Below are positions 26,601 through 34,781 of a stretch of 64,000 bases of DNA, one piece after another. Location of the stretch: assembly GCF_021026335.1 (NCBI RefSeq), contig NZ_JAJNCY010000011.1, positions 91,706 through 155,705 on the forward strand, read 5' to 3'. Source of the stretch: Rhizobium sp. C1 (GTDB lineage: Bacteria; Pseudomonadota; Alphaproteobacteria; Rhizobiales; Rhizobiaceae). Under the pieces are notes generated by a model that was not told the origin of the DNA, made no database searches, and was given only the letters and a program-made list of their open reading frames with translations. The position numbers and the translations under genes were made by a program. Every line of letters starts with the position of its first letter. The first letter of the stretch is position 1.

Positions 26601-27152
26601 ATCCGCGCAACAGGTACTGCCGGCCCCGTCACGCTCGCCGCCGCCCGCAGCCTCGGCAAGCTGATGGCGATCAAGGACGAATACGAAACCGCCCGCCTCT
26701 TCACCGATGGCGCTTTCGAAAAGCGCCTGTCCGAACAGTTCTCCGACTGGGACCGCCTCGAATTCCACATGGCCCCGCCGATTTTCGCGAAGAAGGACAA
26801 ACAAGGCCATCTGGTGAAAAGTTCCTATGGCCCCTGGATGATGGGCGCGCTCAACGCGCTCGCCAAATTCAAGGTCTTGCGCGGCACGCCCCTCGACATC
26901 TTCGGCTACACGGACGAGCGCAAGATGGAACGCCAGATGATCGCCGATTTCGAAGCGCTGCTCGGCCGCGTCGTCGGCAAGCTGAACGCGGCGAATGCGC
27001 CAGCCATGGCTGAACTCCTCGCCGCCGCCGAAAAGATCCGCGGGTTTGGGCATGTGAAGGAAAAGGCGGCCAAGGACGTTCTGGCGAAGATGGCGGCGAT
27101 GGAGCGGGAGCTCGATTCGCCGAAGCCGGAGGTTCGGGTGGCGGCGGAGTAA
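23676..27152 (+). CDS. Indolepyruvate ferredoxin oxidoreductase, single-chain type
   Basis: A 1158-residue fused enzyme converting indolepyruvate and other aryl-pyruvates or 2-keto acids with CoA to acyl-CoA and CO2, passing electrons to ferredoxin or a similar acceptor. The N-terminal two-thirds carries the IorA-like pyrimidine and TPP regions (NTAGFISGYRGSPLGGLD near 42, FCSGCPHNSSTKVPEGS near 430). Around residue 630 there is a cysteine cluster EGCGDCGVKSNC and CVEGFCPSF. From about 725 comes the IorB gamma domain (AGIGGTGVVTIGQILGMAAH), followed by the DUF6537-type C-terminus. GGGAGG precedes ATG 23676. It is a stand-alone gene divergent from the TRAP permeases. Confidence 0.92.
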   Translation: MHQKISLEDKYDLSRNRVYLTGAQAIARMMMMQHEADKAAGLNTAGFISGYRGSPLGGLDSQFMKAKRPLTEHQITFTPGLNEELAATAVWGSQQAGLDGHGKYDGVFGLWYGKGPGVDRAGDVFRHANLAGTSPHGGVLVLMGDDHTAESSTNAHQTEFNFVDYMMPILNPAGVQEIIDYGLLGYALSRYSGCWVALKCVKDNVESTASVNAGLNRLDIVTPPFEGPPGGIHIRLNDIDFLGQEARLHEYKRAAANLFIRANGINRIIWSGGEAPKLGIISTGKSYLDVLQAFSNLGIGEEEANRLGIRLFKVGCTWPLDLDDVKDFANGLTEIIVVEEKRSLIETQLREALYGTAGQPVIIGKRDERGDWLFPVKGALDPNDIAIAFGERITRYIGPSDEISARTARMKQAQAMIASIADGNIRTPFFCSGCPHNSSTKVPEGSVAAAGIGCHFMSIWMDRNTLGFTQMGGEGAQWVGVAPFSDRGHIFQNLGDGTYAHSGSLAIRFALSAGTNITYKILYNDAVAMTGGQHVESGATVDQIARQLAAEGVKRIAIVSDEPGKYPPGIDWPKGTTFHHRRDMDDVQRELRDIPGVTILIYDQTCAAEKRRRRKRGTFPDPNKRAFINEAVCEGCGDCGVKSNCVSIQPVETAFGRKRKVDQSSCNKDFSCVEGFCPSFVTVHGGKLRKAEAKAKDASSFDSLFAALPTPAIASLDDGWAAIVAGIGGTGVVTIGQILGMAAHIEEKGCGLIDMAGLAQKGGAVLTHLRIAKTPEAITAIRIPAGRSDLVLGCDLAVSASKKVLATVTEDRTLFIANTAEIMPGGFTRNPDFSFPAELMKKTIRKSAGEATTRFFDADEAARELFANALATNMFMLGYASQLGGLPLSPESVEEAIRLNGEAVDMNIAAFRWGRIAGNDPQAVTAIYRDHHHEAPRAETADEAIERMKAHLTAYQNARYARRFEKAIAPVREAEIRATGTAGPVTLAAARSLGKLMAIKDEYETARLFTDGAFEKRLSEQFSDWDRLEFHMAPPIFAKKDKQGHLVKSSYGPWMMGALNALAKFKVLRGTPLDIFGYTDERKMERQMIADFEALLGRVVGKLNAANAPAMAELLAAAEKIRGFGHVKEKAAKDVLAKMAAMERELDSPKPEVRVAAE

Positions 27153-27256
27153 GCTGCCCCCCGCCCTCAATGTGACAATACGCGCGGAGTTGTAGTCACT
27201 GGCCCAAGGTCAGGAGAAGTGCTTTATAACAATTTTGGTGATCTAAAGGGGCAAAG

Positions 27257-27520
27257 ATGGGTCTAGTGTTTCTCGCCATCCTACTTGTATTGAGCGGCTT
27301 CTTGATATTCAGATTGGTCGAAGCCGGGGTCACTGGCGGCATGTTAGCATTCCTTTTTCTTGCTTCTGCAACCGGCGCAATAGTCTCTTTTCTAATCCTT
27401 ATCGCAACTGTAGTGGCGTCATCAACAAACCAGCAAGCTGGTGCATATATCCCGTCTACATTCGTAATTTTCATCAGTTGTTGTATAACAACTTGGTTCC
27501 TTAGGCGCTTCGTAGACTGA
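27257..27520 (+). CDS. Small hypothetical membrane protein
   Basis: An 87-residue protein that is mostly membrane-spanning: hydrophobic stretches at about 2-19, 27-54 and 65-79, and a short RRF tail. No family is recognised. ATG 27257 follows AAAGGGG. Base composition is distinctly more AT-rich than the flanking genes and codon choice is atypical (TTG, ATA, TCA, ACA), suggesting recent acquisition or a poorly expressed gene. It sits between the oxidoreductase and a DUF4279 gene, and could be dispensable. Confidence 0.5.
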   Translation: MGLVFLAILLVLSGFLIFRLVEAGVTGGMLAFLFLASATGAIVSFLILIATVVASSTNQQAGAYIPSTFVIFISCCITTWFLRRFVD

Positions 27521-27563
27521 TAATTTCACAGGAGCAAGGGAGCTGTTTCGCAGATCATTCATG

Positions 27564-27600
27564 CCCCTTGTGGGGGAGATGGCGGTAGCCAGAGGGGGTC
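27564..27600. repeat. Single copy (half-element) of a dispersed rhizobial repeat
   Basis: The element has a CCCCTTGTGGGGGAGATG head and a GCCAGAGGGGG tail. It has the same head and tail as each arm of the inverted repeat at 63789-63919, and its head matches the outer end of the 4187-4349 element. Only one arm is present. Confidence 0.7.
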
Positions 27601-27640
27601 TAAGCGCGCCATGTGCCGACACCTCTACCGGGCGGAACAT

Positions 27641-28081
27641 TCATTCCTCGCGAGAGCTATCGTGATCATCCCGACCGTCATCCGCGTAGATATCAAATCC
27701 GAGTTCGAGCCCTCGCAGACCAATTGCATTTAAAGTCGTCGTCGAAATGCTCAGGCCTTCGTTGAATTGGGACAGGAAAACGCCAACAAAGATATTCCCC
27801 TGATAGCGCTCTGCATAACGGCGCCATATCGTGAAGTCTTGGCAGAGGTCTGAGAAGAGTGCGGCGGCCTGACCATCGATGTCGGCGGGTTCAGCATCCT
27901 TGATCGAAAGAATCCAGCTCCCCATCCGGGATACTGTTTCACCACCCTTTGGTGAAATCCACACACCTCCCCTCCTGGCACCAATTTCTGGCTTCTTGCC
28001 GAGGGCGACCGTCAATTCGTCGGGGTCGAGGTCGTCGCCCTTGAACCGCAGGGAGACGGTCGTCTTGTAAACATCTGCCAT
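27641..28081 (-). CDS. DUF4279 domain protein
   Basis: A 146-residue soluble protein. It starts with YKTTVSLRFKGDDLDPDELTVALGKKPEIGARRGG and continues with SRMGSWILS ... DIDGQAAALFSDLCQDFTIWRRY (in blocks), the pattern of the DUF4279 family (alpha/beta protein of unknown function, often an immunity-like or accessory protein in mobile regions). ATG 28081 has a clear AGGAG site. It ends next to a repeat half-element and sits in an AT-richer patch. No partner toxin gene is nearby, so a role as an immunity protein would be speculation. Confidence 0.75.
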   Translation of the reverse strand: MADVYKTTVSLRFKGDDLDPDELTVALGKKPEIGARRGGVWISPKGGETVSRMGSWILSIKDAEPADIDGQAAALFSDLCQDFTIWRRYAERYQGNIFVGVFLSQFNEGLSISTTTLNAIGLRGLELGFDIYADDGRDDHDSSREE

Positions 28082-28290
28082 GTCTTGCTCCTGAAGCGCT
28101 GTAGCCTCTCATATCACAAATAGCACCAGCGCTCTTCTCAGGAGAATCCGAGACTGCCCCCAGCGACACTCCGCCACCATTGCCAAGTCCCTCTCTTTAT
28201 GTAATTTCTCATACCAACGATGACATGCGTCAATCCGGGGATTTGGGCCGGAGGGGACGGGGCGCATTTTCGGGATGAGGAGAGGAAATC

Positions 28291-28512
28291 ATGGCAGAAC
28301 ACAAGTCCGGTCCGGTCGAGCTCGGCGCGCCGATGGACTACAAGGAACATGAAAAGAGCTACGATCTTTTCATCAAGGGCGCGAAATATGGCACGATGAT
28401 CATCGTGTTCCTGATGATCTCGATGGCCGTCGGCTTCTTCACCTCCGCAGGCTTCATCTTCTCCGTCCTGCTCTTCATCATCCTGAGCGTCGGCGGCATT
28501 CTGCTGTTCTGA
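28291..28512 (+). CDS. aa3-type cytochrome c oxidase subunit IV
   Basis: A 73-residue protein: a soluble N-terminus with MDYKEHEKSYDLFIKGAKYG, then a hydrophobic region of about 35 residues. This is the bacterial aa3-type oxidase subunit IV family (COX4_pro_2), a single-pass accessory of the proton-pumping oxidase. The H-E-x-S-Y-D-x-F motif is diagnostic. It has a GAGAGG site before the ATG. The catalytic oxidase subunits are elsewhere in the genome, as commonly seen for this gene. A bidirectional terminator follows. Confidence 0.9.
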   Translation: MAEHKSGPVELGAPMDYKEHEKSYDLFIKGAKYGTMIIVFLMISMAVGFFTSAGFIFSVLLFIILSVGGILLF

Positions 28513-28575
28513 TCAGCTACCAAGAGTTTTGATCCTAGAAGACGGCATGAGAAGATAACGCCGGGCAACGGATAC

Positions 28576-28602
28576 AAAAAACCCGGCCTGAGCCGGGCTT
28601 TT
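28576..28602. terminator. Bidirectional intrinsic terminator
   Basis: Stem CCCGGC-CTGA-GCCGGG flanked by AAAAAA on the left and CTTTT on the right. It can end the oxidase subunit IV transcript on the plus strand and the TPR lipoprotein transcript on the minus strand. Confidence 0.85.
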
Positions 28603-28621
28603 CATGGGAACGATATCAGGA

Positions 28622-29470
28622 TCAGCCGGCGCCGCCCATCGCGCCACGGGTGCGGTCAACACCGTCACGGGCGGGCTGGTATTTCGGATCAAGCTGCAGC
28701 GCATGCGAATAGGACTTGTAGGCCATCTGCATGTTGCCGCGCTTTTCATAGACAAGCGCCTGGTTGGCCCAGGATTCGGCAACCTTGCCATCCAGATCGA
28801 TCGCATGGTTGAAGTCGGCGAAGGCGTTGTCGAGATCGCCGGTCGCCAGATAGGAAATACCGCGCCCGTTATAGGGCTCCGGCGCCGTCGGCGACAACGA
28901 AATGGCGGACGAGAAGTCCTCGATCGCCTTCGCGTGCTGGTTCATGCGCTGGTAGATCAGACCACGGCGGTGATAGGCGCGACCATCGGTCGTGTCGAGT
29001 TCGATCGCCTTGTTGAAATCGGACAGCGCTTCGGGCAGCCGGTTGGCGAGACGATAGATATCGCCACGACCAATCAAGGCGACATCATAGCGCGGATTGA
29101 TCTGCAGCGCGGTCGTATAATCCTGCGCGGCCTCGACCTGCTTGTTCATGCTGCGCTCGACAAGCGCGCGGTTGGCATAGGCCTGATAGTAGCGAGGATT
29201 GAGCGCGATCGCCTTGTTGAAGTCGTTCATCGCGTCGCGGAAACGTCCGGCCTTGCCGAGCGCCGAACCGCGCGAATTGTAGGCTTCCGGATCGTTCGGG
29301 TTGGAATTGATGACGGAGGTCAGCGAACTGATGTTTTCTTCGGAACCCTGCGCGCGATCGATTCGGATCGTGTCGTCCGGCATATTCGTGGACGCGCAGC
29401 TGGCCAGCGCCATAAGGCCGCCGACAGCAAATGCTGCAAGGACCGCCCGAACAGGCCGCTGATCCGGCAT
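28622..29470 (-). CDS. Tetratricopeptide-repeat lipoprotein
   Basis: A 282-residue protein. It has a signal peptide with lipobox L-A-S-C (Cys25), then about six TPR units whose A-x8-A-x3-Y-[AN]-R-[GA] patterns are easy to see (PEAYNSRGSALGKAGRFRDAMNDFNKAIALNP, TDGRAYHRRGLIYQRMNQHAKAIEDF and so on, in blocks). It resembles NlpI-type adapters that tether peptidases or peptidoglycan enzymes at the membrane. ATG 29470 places the signal peptide at the N-terminus; the frame extends upstream without support. It is downstream of rpsU on the same strand. Confidence 0.87.
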   Translation of the reverse strand: MPDQRPVRAVLAAFAVGGLMALASCASTNMPDDTIRIDRAQGSEENISSLTSVINSNPNDPEAYNSRGSALGKAGRFRDAMNDFNKAIALNPRYYQAYANRALVERSMNKQVEAAQDYTTALQINPRYDVALIGRGDIYRLANRLPEALSDFNKAIELDTTDGRAYHRRGLIYQRMNQHAKAIEDFSSAISLSPTAPEPYNGRGISYLATGDLDNAFADFNHAIDLDGKVAESWANQALVYEKRGNMQMAYKSYSHALQLDPKYQPARDGVDRTRGAMGGAG

Positions 29471-29640
29471 CGCAGCCTTCGCTGCCGAGAAATTGATGGC
29501 ACCCGTCAAAACCAGTCCCCCAAAGGAAATGCTAAATCCTGTAACGTCAACCGCGACGCCGCTTGAAGAAAATGGCGGCGGCGACACAGTCACCACCGCC
29601 ACACATCATTCAAAAAAACGCCGAAAAAACGGCGCGAAAA

Positions 29641-29868
29641 TCAACGTGCGCCCGGACGGCCGCCGATGAGACCTTCGCGCTGCATGCGCTTGCGAGCAAG
29701 CTTGCGAACGCGGCGAACGGCTTCGGCCTTTTCGCGGGCGCGCTTCTGCGACGGCTTTTCGTAGTAGTCGCGCATCTTCATTTCGCGGAAAATGCCTTCG
29801 CGCTGCATCTTCTTCTTGAGAGCGCGGAGCGCCTGGTCAACGTTGTTGTCGCGGACAAGTACCTGCAC
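29641..29868 (-). CDS. rpsU: 30S ribosomal protein bS21
   Basis: A 75-residue, very basic protein with the bS21 sequence [39 protein letters not shown] (in blocks) and an [13 protein letters not shown]-terminus typical of alphaproteobacteria. bS21 helps the 30S subunit select mRNA start sites. Translation starts at GTG 29868 behind AAAGGAACGGG. The 343 bases upstream are shared with the divergent sarcosine oxidase operon. Confidence 0.96.
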   Translation of the reverse strand: MQVLVRDNNVDQALRALKKKMQREGIFREMKMRDYYEKPSQKRAREKAEAVRRVRKLARKRMQREGLIGGRPGAR

Positions 29869-30213
29869 GTGAATCCCGTTCCTTTGGTTTCGTGTTAAGC
29901 CAGCAAGAGGAGTAGGTTCTGCTCCAAAGCGGCAAAAATATAACGTTCGCCGAGCCGGAAGCCCTGCGATTGGGAAATGCGGATAACAGATCGGCGTTTC
30001 GAAGTCCAGAGCATTGACCGACCATGTCGCGTTTTTCCCACCTGCAGCCGTGCTGAGCGCCCGCCAATTTCGGCCGTGTCGAAAGATAGCTGTTTTCGCG
30101 TCGCAAAAGAACCATTATGCGTGACGGAAATTTGCCATTCCTGTCGCACAGAGAAAAGACGGGATGTCGTATATCCATCCTGTGCCGCATCATTCGACCG
30201 CCGGAGCGCCTTC
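29869..30213. other. Divergent intergenic region rpsU-soxB
   Basis: This holds the leaders of rpsU (minus) and soxB (plus). No gene, strong sigma-70 hexamer pair or convincing operator was recognised. Frames running through it lack ribosome-binding sites. Confidence 0.6.
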
Positions 30214-31467
30214 ATGAAGAAATATTCCGCATTCGCCGTGGTTCGCGAGGCCCTGCGCGGCCACAAGGGCTGGGAGAAGCAATGGGTCTCTCCGGAGCCG
30301 AAGAAGGCTTACGACGTGATCATCGTCGGCGGCGGCGGCCATGGCCTCGGCGCGGCCTATTATCTGGCCAAGGAACACGGCATCACCAATGTCGCCGTGA
30401 TCGAAAAGGGCTGGCTCGGCGGCGGCAATACGGGCCGCAACACGACCATCATCCGGTCCAACTATCTCTATGAAGAGAGCATGGACATCTACGAGCACTC
30501 GCTGAAGCTCTGGGAAAATCTCAGCCAGGATCTGAATTATAATGTGATGTATTCTCCGCGCGGCGTGATGATGCTGTCGCACAATACGCATGACAAGCAG
30601 TCCTTCACCCGCCACATCAATGCCAACCGTCTCTACGGCATCGACAACGAGTGGCTGACGCCCGAACAGGCCAAGGCCTATTGCCCGCCGCTCGATATCT
30701 CCGCAACCGCCCGCTATCCGCTGAACGGCGCCGCCCTGCAGCGCCGCGGCGGCACGGCCCGCCACGATGCGGTCGCCTGGGGCTATGCCCGCGCCGCCCA
30801 CGATCGCGGCGTTCATGTCATCCAGAACTGCCAGGTGACGGGAATCACCCGCGGCCCGGATGGGGCCGTCACCGGCGTCGAAACGACGCGCGGCTTCATC
30901 GGCGCGAAGAAGATCGGCGTCTCGGCCTCGGGCCACAACACGCAGATCATGGCCATGGCCGATGTCCGCGTGCCGCTGGTGTCCAACCCGCTGCAGGCGC
31001 TCGTGTCCGAGCCGCTGAAGCCAATATTCCCCTGCGTGGTCATGTCCAACACGGTGCATGCCTATATCTCGCAGTCGGACAAGGGCGAACTCGTCATCGG
31101 CGCCGGCACCGACCAGTATGTCTCCTACTCCCAGACCGGCGGCATCCAGATCATCGAGCACACGCTCGACGCCATCTGTGAGCTCTTCCCGATCTTCCGC
31201 CGCGTCAAGATGATGCGCCAGTGGGGCGGCATCACCGACAACACGCCGGACCGCTCGGCCATCCAGTCGAAGACCCCGGTTCCGGGCCTTTATGTCAACT
31301 GCGGCTGGGGCACCGGCGGCTTCAAGGCGACGCCCGGCTCTGCCAATCTCTTCGCCCATCTCATTGCCCGCGACGAGCCGCATCGGCTGGCCGCAGGCCT
31401 CACGCTCGACCGGTTCCGCACCGGCCGCCTCATCGACGAAGCGGCCGCCGCCGCCGTTGCTCACTGA
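30214..31467 (+). CDS. soxB: Sarcosine oxidase beta subunit
   Basis: A 417-residue flavoprotein subunit of heterotetrameric sarcosine oxidase, which oxidatively demethylates sarcosine to glycine, transferring the methylene group to tetrahydrofolate with release of H2O2. The FAD-binding GGGGHGLGAAY lies at residues 39-49, followed by GWLGGGNTGRNTTIIRSNYL, the family block near the covalent FMN site. The C-terminal flavin contact is NCGWGTGGFKATPGS. ATG 30214 has a GGAG site. It is the first gene of soxBDAG, with 15 bases to soxD. Confidence 0.95.
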   Translation: MKKYSAFAVVREALRGHKGWEKQWVSPEPKKAYDVIIVGGGGHGLGAAYYLAKEHGITNVAVIEKGWLGGGNTGRNTTIIRSNYLYEESMDIYEHSLKLWENLSQDLNYNVMYSPRGVMMLSHNTHDKQSFTRHINANRLYGIDNEWLTPEQAKAYCPPLDISATARYPLNGAALQRRGGTARHDAVAWGYARAAHDRGVHVIQNCQVTGITRGPDGAVTGVETTRGFIGAKKIGVSASGHNTQIMAMADVRVPLVSNPLQALVSEPLKPIFPCVVMSNTVHAYISQSDKGELVIGAGTDQYVSYSQTGGIQIIEHTLDAICELFPIFRRVKMMRQWGGITDNTPDRSAIQSKTPVPGLYVNCGWGTGGFKATPGSANLFAHLIARDEPHRLAAGLTLDRFRTGRLIDEAAAAAVAH

Positions 31468-31482
31468 TCTCGGGGGATACAA

Positions 31483-31791
31483 ATGCTTCTCATTCATTGC
31501 CCCTATTGCCAGGAAGACCGCTCGGAGCTGGAATTCCACGCAGCTGGCGAAGCGCATATCGCGCGCCCTGAAAACATCGCCGACATCTCGGACGAGGCCT
31601 TCGCGGAATATTTCTTCCTCCGCGACAACCCCAAAGGCTACATCTACGAGCGCTGGCGGCACCAGCATGGCTGCGGCCGCTTCTTCAACGCCGTGCGCCA
31701 CACGGTGAGCGACAAGTTCGTCGTCACCTACAAGGCCGGCGAAGCCAAGCGTTCCCTTGAATCCCTCAATCTGGAAGGAGACGCGAAATGA
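31483..31791 (+). CDS. soxD: Sarcosine oxidase delta subunit
   Basis: A 102-residue subunit that binds one structural zinc: CPYCQEDR near residue 6 plus a histidine and the C of HQHGCGRFF near 60. The RWRHQHGCGRFFNAVRHTVSDKF block is highly typical of SoxD. Its stop overlaps the soxA start by four bases (ATGA), giving translational coupling. Confidence 0.95.
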   Translation: MLLIHCPYCQEDRSELEFHAAGEAHIARPENIADISDEAFAEYFFLRDNPKGYIYERWRHQHGCGRFFNAVRHTVSDKFVVTYKAGEAKRSLESLNLEGDAK

Positions 31792-34781
31792 GCGGCGCAT
31801 TCCGTATCGCCGGCAAGGGCCGGCTGACGCCCGCCCGTCAGGCGCGTTTTTCCTTCGACGGCAAGTATTACACGGCACTCGAAGGCGACACGATCGCCTC
31901 GGCGCTGCTCTCCCACGGCGTCCATCTCATGGGCCGCTCGTTCAAGTATCACCGCCCGCGCGGCGTCATCTCCGCCGGCTCCGAAGAGCCGAACGCGCTG
32001 ATGAATGTCGCCCGTGACGCCTCCCGCGAACAGCCGAACGTCCGCGCCTCGGTGCAGGAAGTGTTCGAGGGCATGAAGGTGAACTCGCAGAACCGTTTCC
32101 CGTCGCTGTCCTTCGACATCGGCGCGGTCAACGACATGCTGTCGCCCTTCTTCGCCGCCGGCTTCTACTACAAGACCTTCATGTGGCCGAAGGCTGCATG
32201 GAAGCATGTCTACGAGCCCTTCATCCGGGCCGCTGCCGGCCTCGGCAATTCGCCGAAGGAAGCCGACCCGGATCATTACGCCAGCCGCTTCGCCCATTGC
32301 GACGTGCTGGTGATCGGTGGCGGTCTGGCCGGCATCACGGCAGCCCTTGCCGCAGCCCGCGCCGGCGCTGACGTCATCCTTTGCGACGAGCGCCCGGAAC
32401 TCGGTGGGGCTGCGCATTACGACAGCAACCTCACCGTCGACGGCCAGCCGGCCTATGACTGGGCGCAAGCCGCCTCAGAACGCCTCGCGGCACGACCGAA
32501 TGTCCGGGTCCTGACCCGTACGACCGCGTTTGGTTACTACGACCACAATTTCGTGGCTCTGGCCGAGCGCGTCACCGATCATCAGGCCATCCCGGAGCGC
32601 GCCGCGCCCCGCGAGCGTCTCTGGAAGGTCCGTGCGAAGAAGGTGATCATCGCCTCGGGCGCCATCGAACGCCACATGGTCTTCGACGGCAACGACCGCC
32701 CCGGCGTCATGCTGGCCTCCGCCGCCCGCACCTTCATCAACCATTACGGCGTCGCCGTCGGCTCCAAGGTCGGCGTCTTCACCGCCCATGACTCGGCCTA
32801 TGAGGCCGCCTTCGATCTGGCGAACGCCGGCGTGAAGATTGCCGGCATCGTCGATGTCCGCGACAATCCGGGCGAAGCCGTTCGTGCCGAAGCCGCCCGC
32901 CTCGGCATCGAGGTCATGACCGGGCAATCCGTCGTCACCACCGGCGGCAAGCTGCGTGTCAATTCCATGTCGGTCATCCGCAAGGCGGGCGGCACGCGCC
33001 GCAAGATCGAGATCGACGCGCTGATCACCTGCGCCGGCTGGACGCCCTCCGTGCATATGTTCTCGCAGACGCGCGGCAAGCTGAAATACGAGGCCGACAA
33101 GGCCCGCTTCCTGCCCGACATCTACACCGAGAACTGCATATCGGTCGGCGCCTGCAACGGCACCGACGATGCGGCTGCCCTCGTAGCCGAAGCTTTCAAG
33201 GCCGGCACGGACGCCGCCCGCGAAGCAGGCGCCACCGGTGATGTCCGCACCGCACCGGAAGCCGTAACCGCCTATGTCTGGACCGGCGGCATGATCGGCA
33301 CGCCGGAAGGTGCTGGCCCCGAAACCCACGGCAAGGCCTTCATCGACTTCCAGAACGACGTCTGCGCCAAGGACATTCGTCTCGCAGTGCGCGAAGGCAT
33401 GGCCTCGATCGAGCATATCAAGCGCTTCACCACCAACGGCATGGCCTCCGACCAGGGCAAGCTTTCCAACATGCATGGTCTGGCGATTGCCGCCGAAGCG
33501 CTGGGCAAGGACATTCCGGAAGTGGGCCTCACCACCTTCCGCTCGCCCTATACGCCGGTCACCTTCGGCACGATCCTCAACCACAATCGTGGCCCGCTCT
33601 TCGACCCGGCGCGCAAGACGCCGATGCATGAGCGCGAAGAGGCGATCGGCGCGGTCTTTGAAGATGTCGGCAACTGGAAGCGCGCCTGGTTCTACCCGCG
33701 CCCCGGCGAAGACATGCACGCCGCCGTCAACCGCGAATGCAAGACGGTCCGCACCAGCGTCGGCATTTTCGACGCCTCGACGCTCGGCAAGATCGAGGTC
33801 GTTGGCCCGGATGCGGCCGCCTTCCTCAATCTCATGTACACCAACGCCTGGGACAACCTGAAGCCCGGCCGCTGCCGCTACGGAATCATGTTGCGCGAAG
33901 ACGGCTTCGTCTATGACGACGGCGTCGTGGGCCGCATCGCAGACGATCGCTTCCATGTCACCACGACGACCGGCGGTGCCGCCCGCGTCATGAACCACAT
34001 GGAAGACTACCTCCAGACGGAATTCCCGCATCTGAAGGTCTGGCTGACCTCTGCCACCGAGCAGTGGGCCACCGTTGCAGTGCAGGGCCCGAAGGCGCGC
34101 GACATCATCGCCCCGCTCGTCGAGGGCGTGGACCTGACGAACGAGGCCTTCCCGCATATGAGCGTTGCCGAGTGCAAGGTGATGGGCGTCCCCGCCCGCC
34201 TCTTCCGCATGACGTTTGCCGGCGAAATGGGCTTCGAAATCAACGTTCCGGCCGATTACGGCGCGGCTCTTTGGGATGCGCTCTATGCGGCAACGCAGGC
34301 CGTCGGCGGGTGTGCCTATGGCACTGAAACCATGCACGTTCTGCGCGCCGAAAAGGGCTATATCATCGTCGGCCAGGATACGGACGGCACGCTGACGCCG
34401 GATGATGCCGGCGTGGCCTGGGCAGTCTCCAAGAAGAAGACCGACTTCGTCGGTATCCGCGGCCTCAAGCGCCCGGATCTCGTGCGCTCCGGCCGCAAGC
34501 AGCTCGTCGGCTTCAAGCCGCGCGACGGCAAGACCATCGTGCCGGAAGGCGCACAGATCGTCGAGGACCCGAACCAGCCGAAGCCGATGAAGATGCTTGG
34601 CCACATCACGTCGTCCTACTGGTCGGAAAATCTCGGCTACAGCTTCGGCCTCGCGGTCGTTGCCGATGGACGCGCCAAGATCGGCCAGACGCTCTATGTG
34701 CCGCTGGAAAAGGAAACCATCGCGGTCGAAGTCACCGACGCCGTGTTCTATGACAAGGAAGGGAGCCGCATCAATGCTTGA
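31788..34781 (+). CDS. soxA: Sarcosine oxidase alpha subunit
   Basis: A 997-residue multidomain subunit. There is an N-terminal 2Fe-2S-ferredoxin-like domain without the cluster cysteines (GRLTPARQARFSFDGKYYTALEGDT, in blocks). A dinucleotide-binding domain follows, with VLVIGGGLAGITAALAAARAG near residue 171 and ASGAIERHMVFDGNDRPG near 290. The C-terminal aminomethyltransferase (GcvT-like) half runs from about 610, where the methylene group reaches folate. Length and domain order are normal for the family. It overlaps soxD by four bases and soxG by eight. Confidence 0.96.
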   Translation: MSGAFRIAGKGRLTPARQARFSFDGKYYTALEGDTIASALLSHGVHLMGRSFKYHRPRGVISAGSEEPNALMNVARDASREQPNVRASVQEVFEGMKVNSQNRFPSLSFDIGAVNDMLSPFFAAGFYYKTFMWPKAAWKHVYEPFIRAAAGLGNSPKEADPDHYASRFAHCDVLVIGGGLAGITAALAAARAGADVILCDERPELGGAAHYDSNLTVDGQPAYDWAQAASERLAARPNVRVLTRTTAFGYYDHNFVALAERVTDHQAIPERAAPRERLWKVRAKKVIIASGAIERHMVFDGNDRPGVMLASAARTFINHYGVAVGSKVGVFTAHDSAYEAAFDLANAGVKIAGIVDVRDNPGEAVRAEAARLGIEVMTGQSVVTTGGKLRVNSMSVIRKAGGTRRKIEIDALITCAGWTPSVHMFSQTRGKLKYEADKARFLPDIYTENCISVGACNGTDDAAALVAEAFKAGTDAAREAGATGDVRTAPEAVTAYVWTGGMIGTPEGAGPETHGKAFIDFQNDVCAKDIRLAVREGMASIEHIKRFTTNGMASDQGKLSNMHGLAIAAEALGKDIPEVGLTTFRSPYTPVTFGTILNHNRGPLFDPARKTPMHEREEAIGAVFEDVGNWKRAWFYPRPGEDMHAAVNRECKTVRTSVGIFDASTLGKIEVVGPDAAAFLNLMYTNAWDNLKPGRCRYGIMLREDGFVYDDGVVGRIADDRFHVTTTTGGAARVMNHMEDYLQTEFPHLKVWLTSATEQWATVAVQGPKARDIIAPLVEGVDLTNEAFPHMSVAECKVMGVPARLFRMTFAGEMGFEINVPADYGAALWDALYAATQAVGGCAYGTETMHVLRAEKGYIIVGQDTDGTLTPDDAGVAWAVSKKKTDFVGIRGLKRPDLVRSGRKQLVGFKPRDGKTIVPEGAQIVEDPNQPKPMKMLGHITSSYWSENLGYSFGLAVVADGRAKIGQTLYVPLEKETIAVEVTDAVFYDKEGSRINA

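Noticed and set aside
30060..30110. Half-palindromic TTTCGC/GCAAA sequence ahead of soxB as an operator
   Set aside because: The symmetry is imperfect and resembles background; no known regulator site of sarcosine operons could be matched.
32475..34604. 709-residue open frame antisense to soxA
   Set aside because: Same reason: antisense of a well-supported subunit gene, no protein family motifs.
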